From: Shimwellia pseudoproteus
GTDB taxonomy: Bacteria > Pseudomonadota > Gammaproteobacteria > Enterobacterales > Enterobacteriaceae
Length of the DNA stretch: 64,000 bases
Direction: 5' to 3'
Assembly (NCBI RefSeq): GCF_016415625.1
Contig: NZ_WBXP01000001.1
Span: 209,709-273,708 of the forward strand
Part shown: positions 36,604-46,382 of the stretch, piece by piece
How positions within the stretch are numbered: the stretch's first letter is position 1
Layout of the letters: each line of letters opens with the position of its first letter
Position numbers and translations under genes: made by a program
Notes under the pieces: model-generated
What the model saw: the letters and a program-made list of their open reading frames with translations, nothing else
Told to the model about the DNA's origin: nothing
Database searches by the model: none

Positions 36604-36967
36604 GGGAATGTCCTTACGGTCATCGCGAACTGCGTCGCGTTCTTCGGGCACGTCAGCCAGGCAAGAAACAAGGGGTCACTTGTCGGGAGGGCGATACCAC
36701 CCCTGATTAACATCGACAAGAAGTGAATGTTAATATTTTGTTTGAATCAACATTATGGCAACATTTTGTCAATAAAATGATTTCAATTTGTAATAATAGT
36801 CAGCATAATATTTCATCATTAAGTATATGAACATGCGGAAGATATTTCGCAACCGCTGAATAAACCACCAAATATTGATCCTGGCCAACTCCGCCACCGC
36901 TATAAGGTATGTTACAAAGATATCCATACATTCATTATGGTTTAGTCGCCACAAGGTAATTGCGCCT
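36604..36967. other. AT-rich divergent region between the MFS gene and yjjP
   Basis: About 360 bases, AT-rich, presumably holding both promoters. Frames through it add poorly supported N-terminal extensions to both genes. No recognisable operator or hairpin terminator was found. Confidence 0.4.
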
Positions 36968-37747
36968 ATGACGGATACCGCCACCTCCCCCCAGCGGGAT
37001 GCCACCCGCCTGGCTATTCAGTGCGCGCTGTTTTTGCTGCAACATGGCGCCGAAAGCGCCCTGGTTGAAGAGTTGTCCACCCGGCTTGGTCTGGCACTGG
37101 GCATGGACGCCGTTGACAGTTCGATCTCGGCGAATGCCGTTGTGCTGACCACTATCAAAGATGGCCATTGCCTGACCACCACCCGGAAAAACAGCGATCG
37201 CGGCATCAACATGCACGTGGTCACCGAAGTGCAGCACATCGTGATTCTGGCGGAGCACCGCCTGCTGGATGCCCACCAGGTGGCCAAACGCTTTGCCCAT
37301 ATCAAACCCCTGCGCTATCCGCGCTGGCTCACGGTATTGATGGTTGGGCTCTCTTGCGCCTGCTTTTGCAAACTAAACAACGGCGGGTGGGACGGCGCAC
37401 TGGTGACTTTTATCGCCAGTAGCCTTGCCATGTATCTGCGCCAGGTTCTGACCCAGCGCCATATGCACCCACAAATTAACTTTTGCCTGACGGCGTTTGT
37501 GGCGACCTCCGTCTCCGGCCTGCTTCTGCTGTGGGGCCCGCTGGCTAACACCTCCCCTACCGCGATGGCGGCCAGTGTTTTACTGCTGGTACCGGGCTTT
37601 CCGCTGATCAATGCCGTGGCCGATATGTTTAAGGGCCATATCAATACCGGCCTGGCCCGCTGGGCAATGGCCAGTCTGCTGACCCTGGCCACCTGTATTG
37701 GGGTGATCATGGCAATGTCATTATGGGGGCTGCACGGATGGGCATAA
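36968..37747 (+). CDS. yjjP: YjjP, large subunit of the YjjPB succinate exporter
   Basis: ThrE-type membrane protein that with YjjB exports succinate in E. coli, mainly under anaerobic conditions. The ATG at 36968 ([19 protein letters not shown]) gives 259 residues (E. coli 256). An N-terminal cytoplasmic domain about 1-115 ([35 protein letters not shown]) precedes about five helices, including [18 protein letters not shown]. It overlaps yjjB by 10 bases. Confidence 0.93.
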   Translation: MTDTATSPQRDATRLAIQCALFLLQHGAESALVEELSTRLGLALGMDAVDSSISANAVVLTTIKDGHCLTTTRKNSDRGINMHVVTEVQHIVILAEHRLLDAHQVAKRFAHIKPLRYPRWLTVLMVGLSCACFCKLNNGGWDGALVTFIASSLAMYLRQVLTQRHMHPQINFCLTAFVATSVSGLLLLWGPLANTSPTAMAASVLLLVPGFPLINAVADMFKGHINTGLARWAMASLLTLATCIGVIMAMSLWGLHGWA

Positions 37748-38211
37748 TGATGCTGTTACTCAATCTGCTGGAAGATATGGCGCTGGCCGCCGTCCCTGCT
37801 ATCGGTTTTGCGATGGTATTTAACGTGCCAATGCGCGCCCTGCCCTGGTGCGGCTTGCTGGGGGCCATTGGCCACGGATCGCGTTTTCTGATGCTCTACG
37901 CGGGCATGGACATTAAATGGAGCTCATTTTTAGCCGCTATTTTGATCGGCTGTATCGGCATTACATGGTCCCGCTGGTATCTGGCCCACCCCAAGGTATT
38001 TACCGTGGCGGCAGTTATTCCGATGTTCCCCGGTATCTCTGCTTATATGGCGATGATTGCCGCCCTGAAGCTCAGCCACTTTGGCTACAGTGAACCGCTG
38101 ATGACCGCCCTGGTGAGCAATTTTCTGAAAGCATCATTTATTGTTGGTGCACTGTCCGTGGGGTTATCCCTGCCCGGGCTATGGCTTTACCGTAAACGCC
38201 CGCGAGTGTGA
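37738..38211 (+). CDS. yjjB: YjjB, small subunit of the YjjPB succinate exporter
   Basis: 157-residue membrane protein from the ATG at 37738 ([20 protein letters not shown]). About four or five helices; conserved [37 protein letters not shown] and the C-terminal [15 protein letters not shown] match E. coli. The start lies inside the end of yjjP, indicating translational coupling. Partner of YjjP. Confidence 0.93.
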   Translation: MGIMMLLLNLLEDMALAAVPAIGFAMVFNVPMRALPWCGLLGAIGHGSRFLMLYAGMDIKWSSFLAAILIGCIGITWSRWYLAHPKVFTVAAVIPMFPGISAYMAMIAALKLSHFGYSEPLMTALVSNFLKASFIVGALSVGLSLPGLWLYRKRPRV

Positions 38212-38235
38212 ATAAAATGTATATAAATTTAACTT

Positions 38236-38248
38236 GCAATTAAATTGC
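38236..38248 (+). promoter_or_regulatory. Candidate OhrR operator
   Basis: GCAATT-A-AATTGC is a perfect 13-bp palindrome 44 bases before ohrR and resembles the OhrR operator core (ACAATTnAATTGT). Autoregulation is usual for ohrR. Confidence 0.65.
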
Positions 38249-38292
38249 GCGCGATATAAATTCACCATATTAACATTACTCAGGTATTCGTC

Positions 38293-38721
38293 ATGTCATT
38301 GCTTCAGCTCGATAACCAGCTCTGTTTTGCGCTCTATTCCACACACCTGGCGCTTAACAAGCTGTACCGTCAATTGCTGGCGCCACTAAATCTGACCTAC
38401 CCACAGTATCTGGTGATGCTGGTGTTATGGGAAAAAGACGATCTGACCGTTTCCGACATTGGCGAGCAGCTGTTTCTCGACTCTGCGACCCTGACCCCGC
38501 TACTTAAGCGCCTGGGAAACGGCGGTCTGCTCACCCGCCAGCGTTCACGCCGGGATGAGCGCCAGGTCGCCATCACCCTGACGGAACAGGGCAAAGCGCT
38601 GCGGTCGCTGGCGGAAAAAATACCTGAACAGGTGTTTTGTGCCTCGGGTTGTGATGGGTCTTCTATACTGGATCTCAAAACCCGGCTGGAGCAATTACGT
38701 GGTCATCTGAACCAAAACTGA
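38293..38721 (+). CDS. ohrR: OhrR, organic-peroxide-sensing MarR-family repressor
   Basis: 142-residue winged-helix repressor that is inactivated by organic hydroperoxides. The reactive cysteine is Cys11 in [21 protein letters not shown]; a second pair (VFCASGCDG, about residues 117-122) suggests the two-Cys Xanthomonas-type mechanism. Winged helix around [24 protein letters not shown] and the wing [14 protein letters not shown]. Next to ohr; absent from this position in K-12. Confidence 0.93.
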   Translation: MSLLQLDNQLCFALYSTHLALNKLYRQLLAPLNLTYPQYLVMLVLWEKDDLTVSDIGEQLFLDSATLTPLLKRLGNGGLLTRQRSRRDERQVAITLTEQGKALRSLAEKIPEQVFCASGCDGSSILDLKTRLEQLRGHLNQN

Positions 38722-38800
38722 CAGTGCGGCTGTCCGTTTTTTTACCGAAAAATAAATAGCGCACTACTGTATAGCAAACAACAATACTGAGGAGTTCACC

Positions 38801-39232
38801 ATGTCATTAGAAAAAGTCGTATATCGTGCTAAAGCTAAAGCCACTGGCGGTCGTGATGGCCGGGCCGTCTCCTCGGACGGCGTGCTGGATGTCAAACTCG
38901 GCGTGCCAAAAGAGATGGGCGGTGCAGGTGGCGAGGTAACCAACCCGGAACAACTGTTCGCCGCCGGATACTCAGCCTGTTTTCTCGGCGCCATGAAGTT
39001 TGTTGCCGGTCGTGACAAAATCGCCATCCCGAAAGACGCCTTTATTGAAGGTGAAGTGGGTATTGGCCCACTGCCAACCGGTTTTGGCATTGAAGCTGAG
39101 CTGAAGATTCATCTGCCGGGCATGGACAGCGCTGAAGCGAAAAAACTGGTCGATGCCGCGCACATCGTCTGCCCTTACTCCAATGCCACCCGTGGCAATA
39201 TCGACGTAACGCTAACGATTATCACCGCCTGA
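38801..39232 (+). CDS. ohr: Ohr, organic hydroperoxide resistance peroxidase
   Basis: 143-residue OsmC/Ohr-family thiol peroxidase that reduces alkyl hydroperoxides with lipoyl-protein reductant. Catalytic Cys in [18 protein letters not shown] near residue 60 and resolving Cys in [16 protein letters not shown] near residue 126; the Arg/Glu partners lie in the N-terminal strands. A strong GAGGAG site precedes the ATG. Pairs with ohrR. Confidence 0.96.
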   Translation: MSLEKVVYRAKAKATGGRDGRAVSSDGVLDVKLGVPKEMGGAGGEVTNPEQLFAAGYSACFLGAMKFVAGRDKIAIPKDAFIEGEVGIGPLPTGFGIEAELKIHLPGMDSAEAKKLVDAAHIVCPYSNATRGNIDVTLTIITA

Positions 39233-39362
39233 TCAGTCTGGCGGCAGTCACATCTGCCGCCATCCCCCTCTCCTGAGACGTACCCGGTTATGCTATGCTA
39301 TGGCGAGTTTCACTGTCCGGATTTCACCGGCACAGTTCCGTATGCTGTAGTGAGAATGTGTT

Positions 39363-39917
39363 ATGTCTTCCAGAATCCTGACTTCCGATGTAATGGGTAT
39401 TGATGCGTTTCGCCAGGACCCCATCGCTGCCCTGGCCAATACCGAAAACGGTACGCTGGCGGTATTTGAAAATAACGGTCCTGCCTTTTACGCCATTACC
39501 GCTGAGCGTCTGGCCGCCCTGCTGGCCTGTGAAGAAAAGGCCAGCCAGGTTCTGACAGATGTGGCCCTGGATAACACCCTGTTTGCGGAAGACTCCGCCA
39601 CGCCAGCCATGGTGCCGGTGCCTTTCGGGAAATTCGCCATGTATCCCGGCTGGCAGCCAGACGCTGACTTTCTGCGGATGGCGGCCCTGTGGGGTATCGC
39701 CCTCAGCCAGCCGGTCACCGCGCAAGAGCTGGCCTCTTTTGTCGCTTACTGGCAGGCCGAAGGTAAATTTTTCCACCACGTCCAGTGGCAGCAAAAACTG
39801 GCCCGCAGCATTCAGATTAACCGTGCAGCCAATGGCGGCAAACCCCGCCAGGATATGAATGATATTTCAGCGGTGGATTACTCTGTTACCTTACCGGGTT
39901 TCCGGGGGACGAAATGA
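39363..39917 (+). CDS. dnaT: Primosomal protein DnaT
   Basis: 184 residues. Acts with PriA/PriB to load DnaC-DnaB during replication restart. N-terminal oligomerisation region [20 protein letters not shown] and the C-terminal ssDNA-binding region [20 protein letters not shown]...[21 protein letters not shown]. It overlaps dnaC by four bases (ATGA). Confidence 0.95.
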   Translation: MSSRILTSDVMGIDAFRQDPIAALANTENGTLAVFENNGPAFYAITAERLAALLACEEKASQVLTDVALDNTLFAEDSATPAMVPVPFGKFAMYPGWQPDADFLRMAALWGIALSQPVTAQELASFVAYWQAEGKFFHHVQWQQKLARSIQINRAANGGKPRQDMNDISAVDYSVTLPGFRGTK

Positions 39918-40642
39918 AAGACACTCAGAATCTCTTTGCCCGCCTGAAAAAGATGATGCCCGCCGGGATCGAACCGGCATTCAAAACCAGTGAAGAGCTG
40001 ATGGCCTGGCAGAAAGCACAGGGGGAACAGCGTGCGATTGCTGTCGCCCGTGAAAACCAGGCCAAGAAAATGGAACGCGCCTTTGGCCGCTCCGGCATTC
40101 GCGAGCTGCACCGCAACTGCTCATTTGATAACTACCACGCCAGCACACCGGCCCAGCAGCATATCAAAGAGGCGGCCTGGCAGTACGCCATGAATTTTGG
40201 CAAAAACATGGACAGTTTTATCTTCTTCGGCAACCCGGGGACCGGTAAAAACCACCTGGCGGCCGCGATCTGCAATGAATTGCTGATCCGCAATAAAACG
40301 GTACTGATCATCACGGTGGCCGATATTATGTCCGCCATGAAACAGACCTTCAGCAGCGATAGCCAGAAAACCGAAGAGCACCTGCTGGACGATCTCAGCA
40401 CCGTGGATTTGCTGGTTATCGACGAGATCGGCGTGCAGCTGGACTCCCGCTATGAAAAGGTCATCATCAACCAGATTGTTGATCGCCGCTCTTCATCACG
40501 CCGCCCGACCGGTATGCTCACCAACCTGGATGCACCGGGCCTGGCCCGCCAGTTGGGTGAGCGGGTGGTGGACAGAATGCGCCTCGGCCATAGCCTGCTG
40601 CTGACCTTCGACTGGGAAAGTTACCGGGACCGGGTGAGCTAA
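39914..40642 (+). CDS. dnaC: DnaC, DNA helicase loader
   Basis: AAA+ loader that opens the DnaB ring onto ssDNA. 242 residues. N-terminal DnaB-binding region about 1-50; Walker [15 protein letters not shown] near 101-114; Walker B LLVIDEIG near 168-175; arginine finger region [10 protein letters not shown]. In E. coli the loop reads GKNHLA too, with Asn following the lysine. Coupled to dnaT, followed by a bidirectional terminator. Confidence 0.97.
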   Translation: MKDTQNLFARLKKMMPAGIEPAFKTSEELMAWQKAQGEQRAIAVARENQAKKMERAFGRSGIRELHRNCSFDNYHASTPAQQHIKEAAWQYAMNFGKNMDSFIFFGNPGTGKNHLAAAICNELLIRNKTVLIITVADIMSAMKQTFSSDSQKTEEHLLDDLSTVDLLVIDEIGVQLDSRYEKVIINQIVDRRSSSRRPTGMLTNLDAPGLARQLGERVVDRMRLGHSLLLTFDWESYRDRVS

Positions 40643-40674
40643 TTCCGCCTGGGTGTTTTGCAGTATAATGCGCA

Positions 40675-40709
40675 AATAAAAACCCGCTCACCGGCGGGTT
40701 TTTATTTGC
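40675..40709. terminator. Bidirectional terminator between dnaC and opgB
   Basis: AAATAAAAACCCGC-TCACCG-GCGGGTTTTTATTT: strong stem with A tract before and T tract after, placed between convergent dnaC and opgB. Confidence 0.93.
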
Positions 40710-40728
40710 CTGGCGGCGGGTCGGGTCA

Positions 40729-43020
40729 TCAGCCACTCACCGGGACTATCTGGATATCGACCATGCCAATCCCCAGTTTCCGGGGCGCGTGGCCAAGAAT
40801 ATTCCCCAGATTGGTTGACTGCGGCAGCGGCGGGGTGATGGTCAGCGTGTCGCTGCCGGTCGGGTTCGAAAAGCGCAGCCGGGTGGTGGACACATTTTCC
40901 CCGAGGATCAGCGCCTGTTCGCTATCGCCCACTTTCACCGGGATCGGTTTGCCGACGTTCTGGCCAAAGGCTTTGGCGGTAATCACCAGTTCAAACTGTG
41001 CCGGTAGCGGGTCGTTATACTCAATGGTGACCGCATCGCCCAGGCGGGCATTAGACCAGCGGCCCCACTCTTCAGTACGGGAAATCCCGCTAAACGCTTT
41101 CACCCCCTGAGGGGCCCCGGGGACATTAAAGATAAAATGATCCGCCTGGTAGCGAATGTCGTTATCCCCCACTTTCAGCGCCGCAACATTCTGCTCAAAG
41201 CGCGCCATATCGACCCGATCGTTGCGTATTTTCGCTTTGCCGTGCCAGGTGGTTTTGTCCACCCGCTGCACGTTTTGCTCACCGGCTAATTGCCCCTGGC
41301 TGACACACCAGTCGGTCGACAGCGCCAGCGCCGGTTGCCAGATCCGGGCCATTTTGTAGCAACGATCGATCCAGATAAAGTCATCCCGGGGGGCAAACCC
41401 CGCCAGCTGATAGCGCAACGGTGCGGAATATTCGCTTTCCGGCAGCGGCTCGATGTGGTTATCAGACACCCGCAGTAACAGCGGCAGCTGGAAGGTCGAG
41501 CCGGAAAAGTTAATGGTTTTTTTCTCGGTATCGACGGTGAACTTGTCGATTTTGGTGGGGAATTTCCATAACCGGATAATATCCGGCTTCCAGGCCAGAA
41601 CCTTCTCTTTCAGGTTAAGAAACACCGTGGAGAGCGACTCACCAGACAGGGTACTGCGCCCCAGGCCAAGGAAGTTGTCCCCACCCAGCATATCCAGCAC
41701 CGTGGCGCCGTTATCCATCGAGTTACGCCTGGTGGCGATCACCTCTTGCCGGGGATCATCCCCGCGGATCACAAAGAACAGGTTATTGCGATCGTGCTGA
41801 TTAAGCTGCTTCCACGCGGTGTTATTCATCGCCAAATGGTCGGAAGAGACCACAATAATGGTGTCTTTAAACCAGGGGGATGCTTTAATTTTGTTGATCA
41901 GCGCGGCGATATGCTGCTGGCTACAAGTTACCGCACTGAACGACGGGTTCTCTTTGCCCCCCACCTCGTAACGATTGCGGGTACAGGTCCGGGAAACAAA
42001 ACCGTCCGGGTGGTGGGTATCCACCGTCAGCGTAAACAGCGAGAAGCGCTGCCCGGAGCGGGAGAGTTCCTGATAAGTCTGCCACACCTGATCCAGCACC
42101 GTATCGTCATACAGCCCCCAGTCGTTCATATAGTGGGGATCAGCCAGTGCCCCTTTCAGCTCCTGGGAACCATACAAGTGGTCAAAACCGTGGGACTTCA
42201 GGAAGACATCTTTCCCGGCAAACCGCAGATTCGCCCCCTGGATAAAATAGTTTTGGTAACCGGAGTTTTTCAGGATATCCCCGAGGCACAGATTCTGCGG
42301 AAAGAAGCTGGAAACCGACGACGATGCATTGCCCTCAAACGGGGCAAACAGCGGTATCCCGCACTGGGATGCCACCATCCCGGCAATGGTGTAATCGGTC
42401 CCCGGTAACTGGCCGGTGTGGCTAAAATCCAGCGACTGGCGCTTGAGCGCCCCCAGTTCCGGGGTTAGCCCCGGAAAGGCCGCATCATCAAAATAGGTGC
42501 GCTCCAGGCTCTCGCCATAGATATAAACCAGATTGTATTTGGGGTTGGCTATCTGTTTGCCGGGCACTTTGTAATAGACCCCGAAATCGGGATCGCCGGG
42601 ACGGCTCTGGGATTTGACCAGTTCCGTCAACTGAGTGAACGCCGGGCTGGCATCCACCGATGCCAGGCCCAGTGCCAGCGCCAGCAGGCTATAACCAAAA
42701 TGATGGGGGTGGTGCCGGCGGCGGCGCAACACCCAGCCAAGAATGCCAAAGATAGCCACCAGCGCCAGACCAATCCCGACCCCGGGCAGCACATATTTCC
42801 CCATGCCCGCCCCGGTCAGGCTATTGGTCAGGGTGTAGAGCACCGCGTCGTTAATCCCCTCGCCGGTAAAGTAATTACTGGCAAGGAGCGTGATATTCAG
42901 AATGATAAAAAAGCCGAGTACGGCCAGGGTAGCAATAAACCACCAGGTATTACGCCCGGCTTTCAGCGCATACAATCCCGCCGATGCCAGAAACAACACA
43001 ATGGAGAACAGCTCAGACAC
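40729..43020 (-). CDS. opgB: OpgB (MdoB), phosphoglycerol transferase I
   Basis: Inner-membrane enzyme that transfers sn-1-phosphoglycerol from phosphatidylglycerol to periplasmic glucans. 763 residues, equal to E. coli, from a GTG start. N-terminal helices about 1-150 ([40 protein letters not shown]), then a periplasmic alkaline-phosphatase-superfamily domain with [12 protein letters not shown] near 170, nucleophile region [11 protein letters not shown], and [11 protein letters not shown] metal ligands. C-terminal beta domain to 763. Confidence 0.96.
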   Translation of the reverse strand: MSELFSIVLFLASAGLYALKAGRNTWWFIATLAVLGFFIILNITLLASNYFTGEGINDAVLYTLTNSLTGAGMGKYVLPGVGIGLALVAIFGILGWVLRRRRHHPHHFGYSLLALALGLASVDASPAFTQLTELVKSQSRPGDPDFGVYYKVPGKQIANPKYNLVYIYGESLERTYFDDAAFPGLTPELGALKRQSLDFSHTGQLPGTDYTIAGMVASQCGIPLFAPFEGNASSSVSSFFPQNLCLGDILKNSGYQNYFIQGANLRFAGKDVFLKSHGFDHLYGSQELKGALADPHYMNDWGLYDDTVLDQVWQTYQELSRSGQRFSLFTLTVDTHHPDGFVSRTCTRNRYEVGGKENPSFSAVTCSQQHIAALINKIKASPWFKDTIIVVSSDHLAMNNTAWKQLNQHDRNNLFFVIRGDDPRQEVIATRRNSMDNGATVLDMLGGDNFLGLGRSTLSGESLSTVFLNLKEKVLAWKPDIIRLWKFPTKIDKFTVDTEKKTINFSGSTFQLPLLLRVSDNHIEPLPESEYSAPLRYQLAGFAPRDDFIWIDRCYKMARIWQPALALSTDWCVSQGQLAGEQNVQRVDKTTWHGKAKIRNDRVDMARFEQNVAALKVGDNDIRYQADHFIFNVPGAPQGVKAFSGISRTEEWGRWSNARLGDAVTIEYNDPLPAQFELVITAKAFGQNVGKPIPVKVGDSEQALILGENVSTTRLRFSNPTGSDTLTITPPLPQSTNLGNILGHAPRKLGIGMVDIQIVPVSG

Positions 43021-43401
43021 AGAAACCCCTTTGGGCGCCAGAGTGATATTAAAATTTGCCGTCTACTGTAATCAGGATGTCATAACGCTGCAATTTTAGT
43101 GTCAAATTACGCGATCGGTATTCAGAAAAGGTTGATAAAGGATTGATTCTTACAAAGCGGAAAGTGCAGCGTAGCCGCATGCTCCCCCGGTAAGTACCGG
43201 AAAACAGCGTAAAATTAGCATGGCAGAGTCAGAGCGGTGATTTATCGCACTCAGGAGTGGCTGAGCAGGGCGTTATCAGGCCAGGAGAACGTCGTGAAGC
43301 GCAAAAAAAGAGCGGGGGGAAATAATCCAGCGCGGCATAAAAGCCGGCCCAGTGGCCGGCCGGTACGCACTCGCGGCGTGATAACACTATACCGCGGGAC
43401 C
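43021..43401. other. Region between opgB and yjjA
   Basis: About 380 bases. It should contain the opgB promoter (minus strand, near 43030-43120) and the yjjA terminator at its right end. Plus-strand frames here are antisense to yjjA and unsupported. A short CCGG-TAAGTA-CCGG repeat lies near 43190. No gene seen. Confidence 0.4.
43337..43362 (-). terminator. yjjA terminator
   Basis: GCCGGCC-ACTG-GGCCGGC stem followed on the minus strand by TTTTATG, about 40 bases after the yjjA stop. Confidence 0.8.
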
Positions 43402-43914
43402 TCAAGAGAGGAATTTAGCACCCTGTTTCAGGACCAGATCACAGGCTTTGGTTTTCACTTTTTTGCCCAGATCGGTATTACCCAGGGTGGTCAGGTTAAT
43501 CTGTTTACCGTTGGCGGCATCCAGCAGACCCTGCAGACCCTGTTGGTAATCGGTTTGCTGATCCTGAGTCGCTGTTGTGGTGGATGCGGTGCTGCCGAGG
43601 CCCAGTTTGCTCATCAGCTGATCTTTAATGCTGTCGGCACCGGTAGCAGAAACCAGTTTCTGTTTGGCGCAGTAGCCCAGGATACCTGTCGCGTTACTGA
43701 TAGTGCTGGAGCTCAGCGTATTGCTACCCCCAGCCAGCAGGCTGGTCAGAGAAGAAAGTGCGCTGCCGCCCTGAGCGGATGTGGCAGTGGTGTTGCTGCT
43801 CGCCAGGGAGCTGGCTGCGCTGGACAGGTCCTGCAATGTCACAGCAAAGGCATTCCCGGTGAACAACATCGTGGCAACCGTGGCCACGCAGACAAGGCGT
43901 TTAGTAGCTTTCAT
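43402..43914 (-). CDS. yjjA: YjjA, DUF2501 secreted protein
   Basis: 170-residue protein of unknown function. The ATG at 43914 gives MKATKRLVCVATVATMLFTGNAFA, a clean signal peptide, then VTLQDLSSAASSLAS as in E. coli YjjA. The frame open to 44010 is ignored. The central part is Ser/Thr/Gly/Ala rich; the C-terminal third is conserved (GYCAKQKLVSATGADSIKDQLM and DLGKKVKTKACDLVLKQGAKFLS), with two cysteines that could form a disulfide. Confidence 0.88.
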   Translation of the reverse strand: MKATKRLVCVATVATMLFTGNAFAVTLQDLSSAASSLASSNTTATSAQGGSALSSLTSLLAGGSNTLSSSTISNATGILGYCAKQKLVSATGADSIKDQLMSKLGLGSTASTTTATQDQQTDYQQGLQGLLDAANGKQINLTTLGNTDLGKKVKTKACDLVLKQGAKFLS

Positions 43915-44224
43915 GAGTGTTTCTCTTCTTAACAACAGGATCAATCCGGTGTCTTCAGTGATACCTGAACCCTTCAGGTATTTGCACCAGCGGGGGCCAG
44001 CATATTCCACTGCATCTTTACAATCTTGTCCCGGATGCGATAAACCCGCAGTTCAGGATTTTTCCTGGCATTTTTCAGGGTTATTCCCCCATCCCCGGAA
44101 ATACAAGACGCCTGGCCACTGAAAGTGTCAAAGAAGAAAGTGCATGCGGTAGCGCCGAAGCGTAACTATCAAATACTAAACAGATACTCAACAGATACCG
44201 CCCCTGCCGCCAGCCGTGGCGCGG

Positions 44225-44668
44225 TTACCCGGCCATATCATCACGGCCCTGATGGCGTTTGCCCATGGCAATAAACTCTTCCAGCAGGCCCGTTAGCTGG
44301 CTCAGCTTCTCGGGGGTAAATTCCGCCTCTAACTGCCGGTACACCTCTTCCACCTCAATCTGTGCCCGCTGGTATAACCCCTCCCCCTGGGGGGTGAGCG
44401 AGACATACAGTTTGCGCTGATCGTTAACCGGCTTCAAACGCAGCACCAGGCCATCACGCTCCATACGGGTCAAGATCCCGGTGAGGCTGGGCCGCAGGAT
44501 ACAGGTCTGAAAAGCCAGCTCGTGAAAATCCATTGAGGGGTGCTCAGCCAGTACCCGCACAATACGCCACTGTTGTTCAGTCAGATGATGGCGCTTCACG
44601 ATTGGGCGAAAGTACCCCATCGCCGTCTCGCGGGCCTGCAACAGCGCAATGGTTACGGACTCATGCAT
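44225..44668 (-). CDS. hpaR: HpaR, MarR-family repressor of the hpa operon
   Basis: 147-residue repressor. In E. coli W it blocks the hpaG promoter until homoprotocatechuate or 4-hydroxyphenylacetate binds. HTH around SMDFHELAFQTCILRPSLTGILTRMERDGLVL and wing PVNDQRKLYVSLT. Nearly identical to E. coli HpaR through the first 100 residues. Divergent from hpaG1 across a 320-base AT-rich region with candidate operators. Confidence 0.95.
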   Translation of the reverse strand: MHESVTIALLQARETAMGYFRPIVKRHHLTEQQWRIVRVLAEHPSMDFHELAFQTCILRPSLTGILTRMERDGLVLRLKPVNDQRKLYVSLTPQGEGLYQRAQIEVEEVYRQLEAEFTPEKLSQLTGLLEEFIAMGKRHQGRDDMAG

Positions 44669-44866
44669 TCAGGTTACCTCCTCACAAACACCGGCCGATC
44701 ATAACAACACCTTTCGGGGCCAAAAAGCAAATTCATTAATAAGTGAATAATTTTATAAACACCTATTGTCAGCGACAATAAAAACTCATGGCAAACAATA
44801 ACATGAAAAAATTAAATTATTAATTTATTGATTTCAAAGTAAGTTAACCCCTAAATGTGAATTTAT
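44669..44866. other. hpaR-hpaG1 intergenic region, left part
   Basis: AT-rich regulatory DNA. It carries a symmetric element ATTCA-TTAATAAG-TGAAT at 44731-44748, near the hpaR start and possibly a second HpaR site. IHF-type bending is plausible in such DNA, but no site is called. Confidence 0.4.
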
Positions 44867-44882
44867 TGTTAATTGCATCACA
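44867..44882 (+). promoter_or_regulatory. CRP-like site upstream of hpaG1
   Basis: TGTTA-ATTGCA-TCACA matches the CRP consensus with one mismatch. It is centred about 60 bases upstream of the inferred transcription start near the palindrome, the spacing described for the E. coli W hpa promoter. Confidence 0.65.
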
Positions 44883-44932
44883 AATTCTTCACTTCAAGTT
44901 GCCAGAAAGAAAACGGAAGCTTAAAACAGAGA

Positions 44933-44950
44933 TCATTAATATATTAATGA
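44933..44950 (+). promoter_or_regulatory. Candidate HpaR operator (perfect palindrome)
   Basis: TCATTAATATATTAATGA is an 18-bp perfect palindrome 38 bases before the hpaG1 ATG. Its size, symmetry and position near the expected transcription start suit a MarR-family operator. Confidence 0.7.
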
Positions 44951-44988
44951 ATCATCGCACTCAGTGATTCAGGCTATAAGGAGTGGTC

Positions 44989-45621
44989 ATGAAAGACACC
45001 GTTTTTGCCATTGCGTTAAACCATCAAAGCCAACTGGATGCCTGGGCTCAGGCATTTCAGGACGCCCCGTATAAAACCCCGCCGCGCACCCCGGTCTGGT
45101 TTATCAAACCGCGTAACACCGTCGCAGCCAGCGGCGACACCATCGGCTACCCGGCCGGTGAGCAGGTGCAAAGCGGCGGCACTGTGGCGCTGGTGATCGG
45201 CAAAATCGCCCGCAAGGTCCGCCCACAAGATGCCGCCGGGTACATTGCCGGGTATGCGCTGGCGAATGAGCTGAGCCTGCCGGAAACCAGCTTCTACCGC
45301 CCGGCTATCCAGGCGAAATGCCGTGACGGCTTCTGCCCACTGGGCCCGCTGGTCCGCGAGGCGGACATCCACAACCTGACCATCATTACCGAGATTAACG
45401 GCCGCCAGGCAGATGCCTGGAACACCGCCGATCTGGCGCGCGACGCAGGCCAGATCCTCAGCGCCCTGAGCGACTTCGCCACCCTCCAGCCTGGGGATGT
45501 GATCTTACTTGGCACCCCACACCAGCGGGTCACCCTGCATCCGGGGGATCAGGTACGCATTCTGGCCGCGGGCTTCCCGGCACTGGAAAACACCCTGCAG
45601 GCTGAAGGAGAAAGCGCATGA
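44989..45621 (+). CDS. hpaG1: HpaG1, homoprotocatechuate isomerase/decarboxylase N-terminal subunit
   Basis: 210-residue fumarylacetoacetase-fold protein equal to the first half of the fused E. coli HpaG. The ATG at 44989 follows AAGGAG (GTG at 44983 is rejected). Conserved PVWFIKPRNT near 33-42, VALVIGKIARKV, CRDGFCPLGPLV and PGDVILLGTPHQRV. In the pathway HpaG decarboxylates 5-oxopent-3-ene-1,2,5-tricarboxylate and isomerises the product. Translationally coupled to hpaG2 by a four-base ATGA overlap. Confidence 0.93.
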   Translation: MKDTVFAIALNHQSQLDAWAQAFQDAPYKTPPRTPVWFIKPRNTVAASGDTIGYPAGEQVQSGGTVALVIGKIARKVRPQDAAGYIAGYALANELSLPETSFYRPAIQAKCRDGFCPLGPLVREADIHNLTIITEINGRQADAWNTADLARDAGQILSALSDFATLQPGDVILLGTPHQRVTLHPGDQVRILAAGFPALENTLQAEGESA

Positions 45622-46382
45622 AACAGGCTCGTATTCGCTACCAGGGCCAGGATCTGGCCGTTACTGTCGATAACCAGGATCGTATCCTGCTGGCCGACGG
45701 CACCCAACTGCCTGCCGATCAGGTCACCTGGCTGCCCCCCGCCAGCGGTACCATTTTTGCCCTCGGCCTCAATTATGCGGACCACGCTACCGAGCTGGAA
45801 TTTAAAGCCCCGGAAGCACCGCTGATTTTTATCAAAGCGCCCAATAGCCTGACCGGCCACCGCCAGGTGTCCGTGCGCCCGGATAATGTCGAGTACATGC
45901 ATTACGAAGCCGAGCTGGTGGTGGTGATCGGCAAAGCCGCCCGCCGGGTCAGCCAGGCCGAAGCCATGGAGTATGTGGCCGGTTACACGGTCTGCAACGA
46001 TTACGCCATTCGCGACTATCTCGAAAACTACTACCGGCCCAATTTACGGGTTAAGAGCCGCGACACGCTGACCCCCATCGGCCCGTGGATAGTCGATAAA
46101 GCCGCTATCCCGGATCCCCATAATCTGGCGCTGCGCACCTTCGTCAATGGAGAACTGCGCCAGCAAGGCACCACCGCCGATATGGTGTTTAACATCCCGT
46201 TTCTGATCGAATACCTGAGTGCGTTTATGACGCTCCAGCCCGGCGACATGATCGCCACCGGCACGCCAAAAGGGCTGTCCGATGTGGTCCCCGGGGATGA
46301 AGTCGTGGTGGAAGTGGAAGGCGTTGGCCGCCTGGTAAACCACATTATCAGCGAACAGTATTACGAGGAGAGCCTGAAATGA
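45618..46382 (+). CDS. hpaG2: HpaG2, homoprotocatechuate isomerase/decarboxylase C-terminal subunit
   Basis: 254 residues, equivalent to the second half of E. coli HpaG. Metal-binding FAH-fold motifs: FALGLNYADHATELEF near 47-62, MHYEAELVVVIG near 94-105, GYTVCNDYAIRDY, and MIATGTPKGLSDVVPGD near 214-230. ATGA overlaps on both sides (with hpaG1 and hpaE) show tight coupling. Likely forms a complex with HpaG1. Confidence 0.95.
   Translation: MKQARIRYQGQDLAVTVDNQDRILLADGTQLPADQVTWLPPASGTIFALGLNYADHATELEFKAPEAPLIFIKAPNSLTGHRQVSVRPDNVEYMHYEAELVVVIGKAARRVSQAEAMEYVAGYTVCNDYAIRDYLENYYRPNLRVKSRDTLTPIGPWIVDKAAIPDPHNLALRTFVNGELRQQGTTADMVFNIPFLIEYLSAFMTLQPGDMIATGTPKGLSDVVPGDEVVVEVEGVGRLVNHIISEQYYEESLK

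Noticed and set aside
43237..43932. 231-codon plus-strand ORF covering the yjjA region
   Set aside because: Antisense to yjjA, which has a signal peptide, conserved C-terminus and its own terminator.
45600..45640. Frameshift breaking hpaG
   Set aside because: The two halves overlap by ATGA with intact start and ribosome context (AAGGAGAAAGCGC), and split HpaG subunits are known in other enterobacteria.
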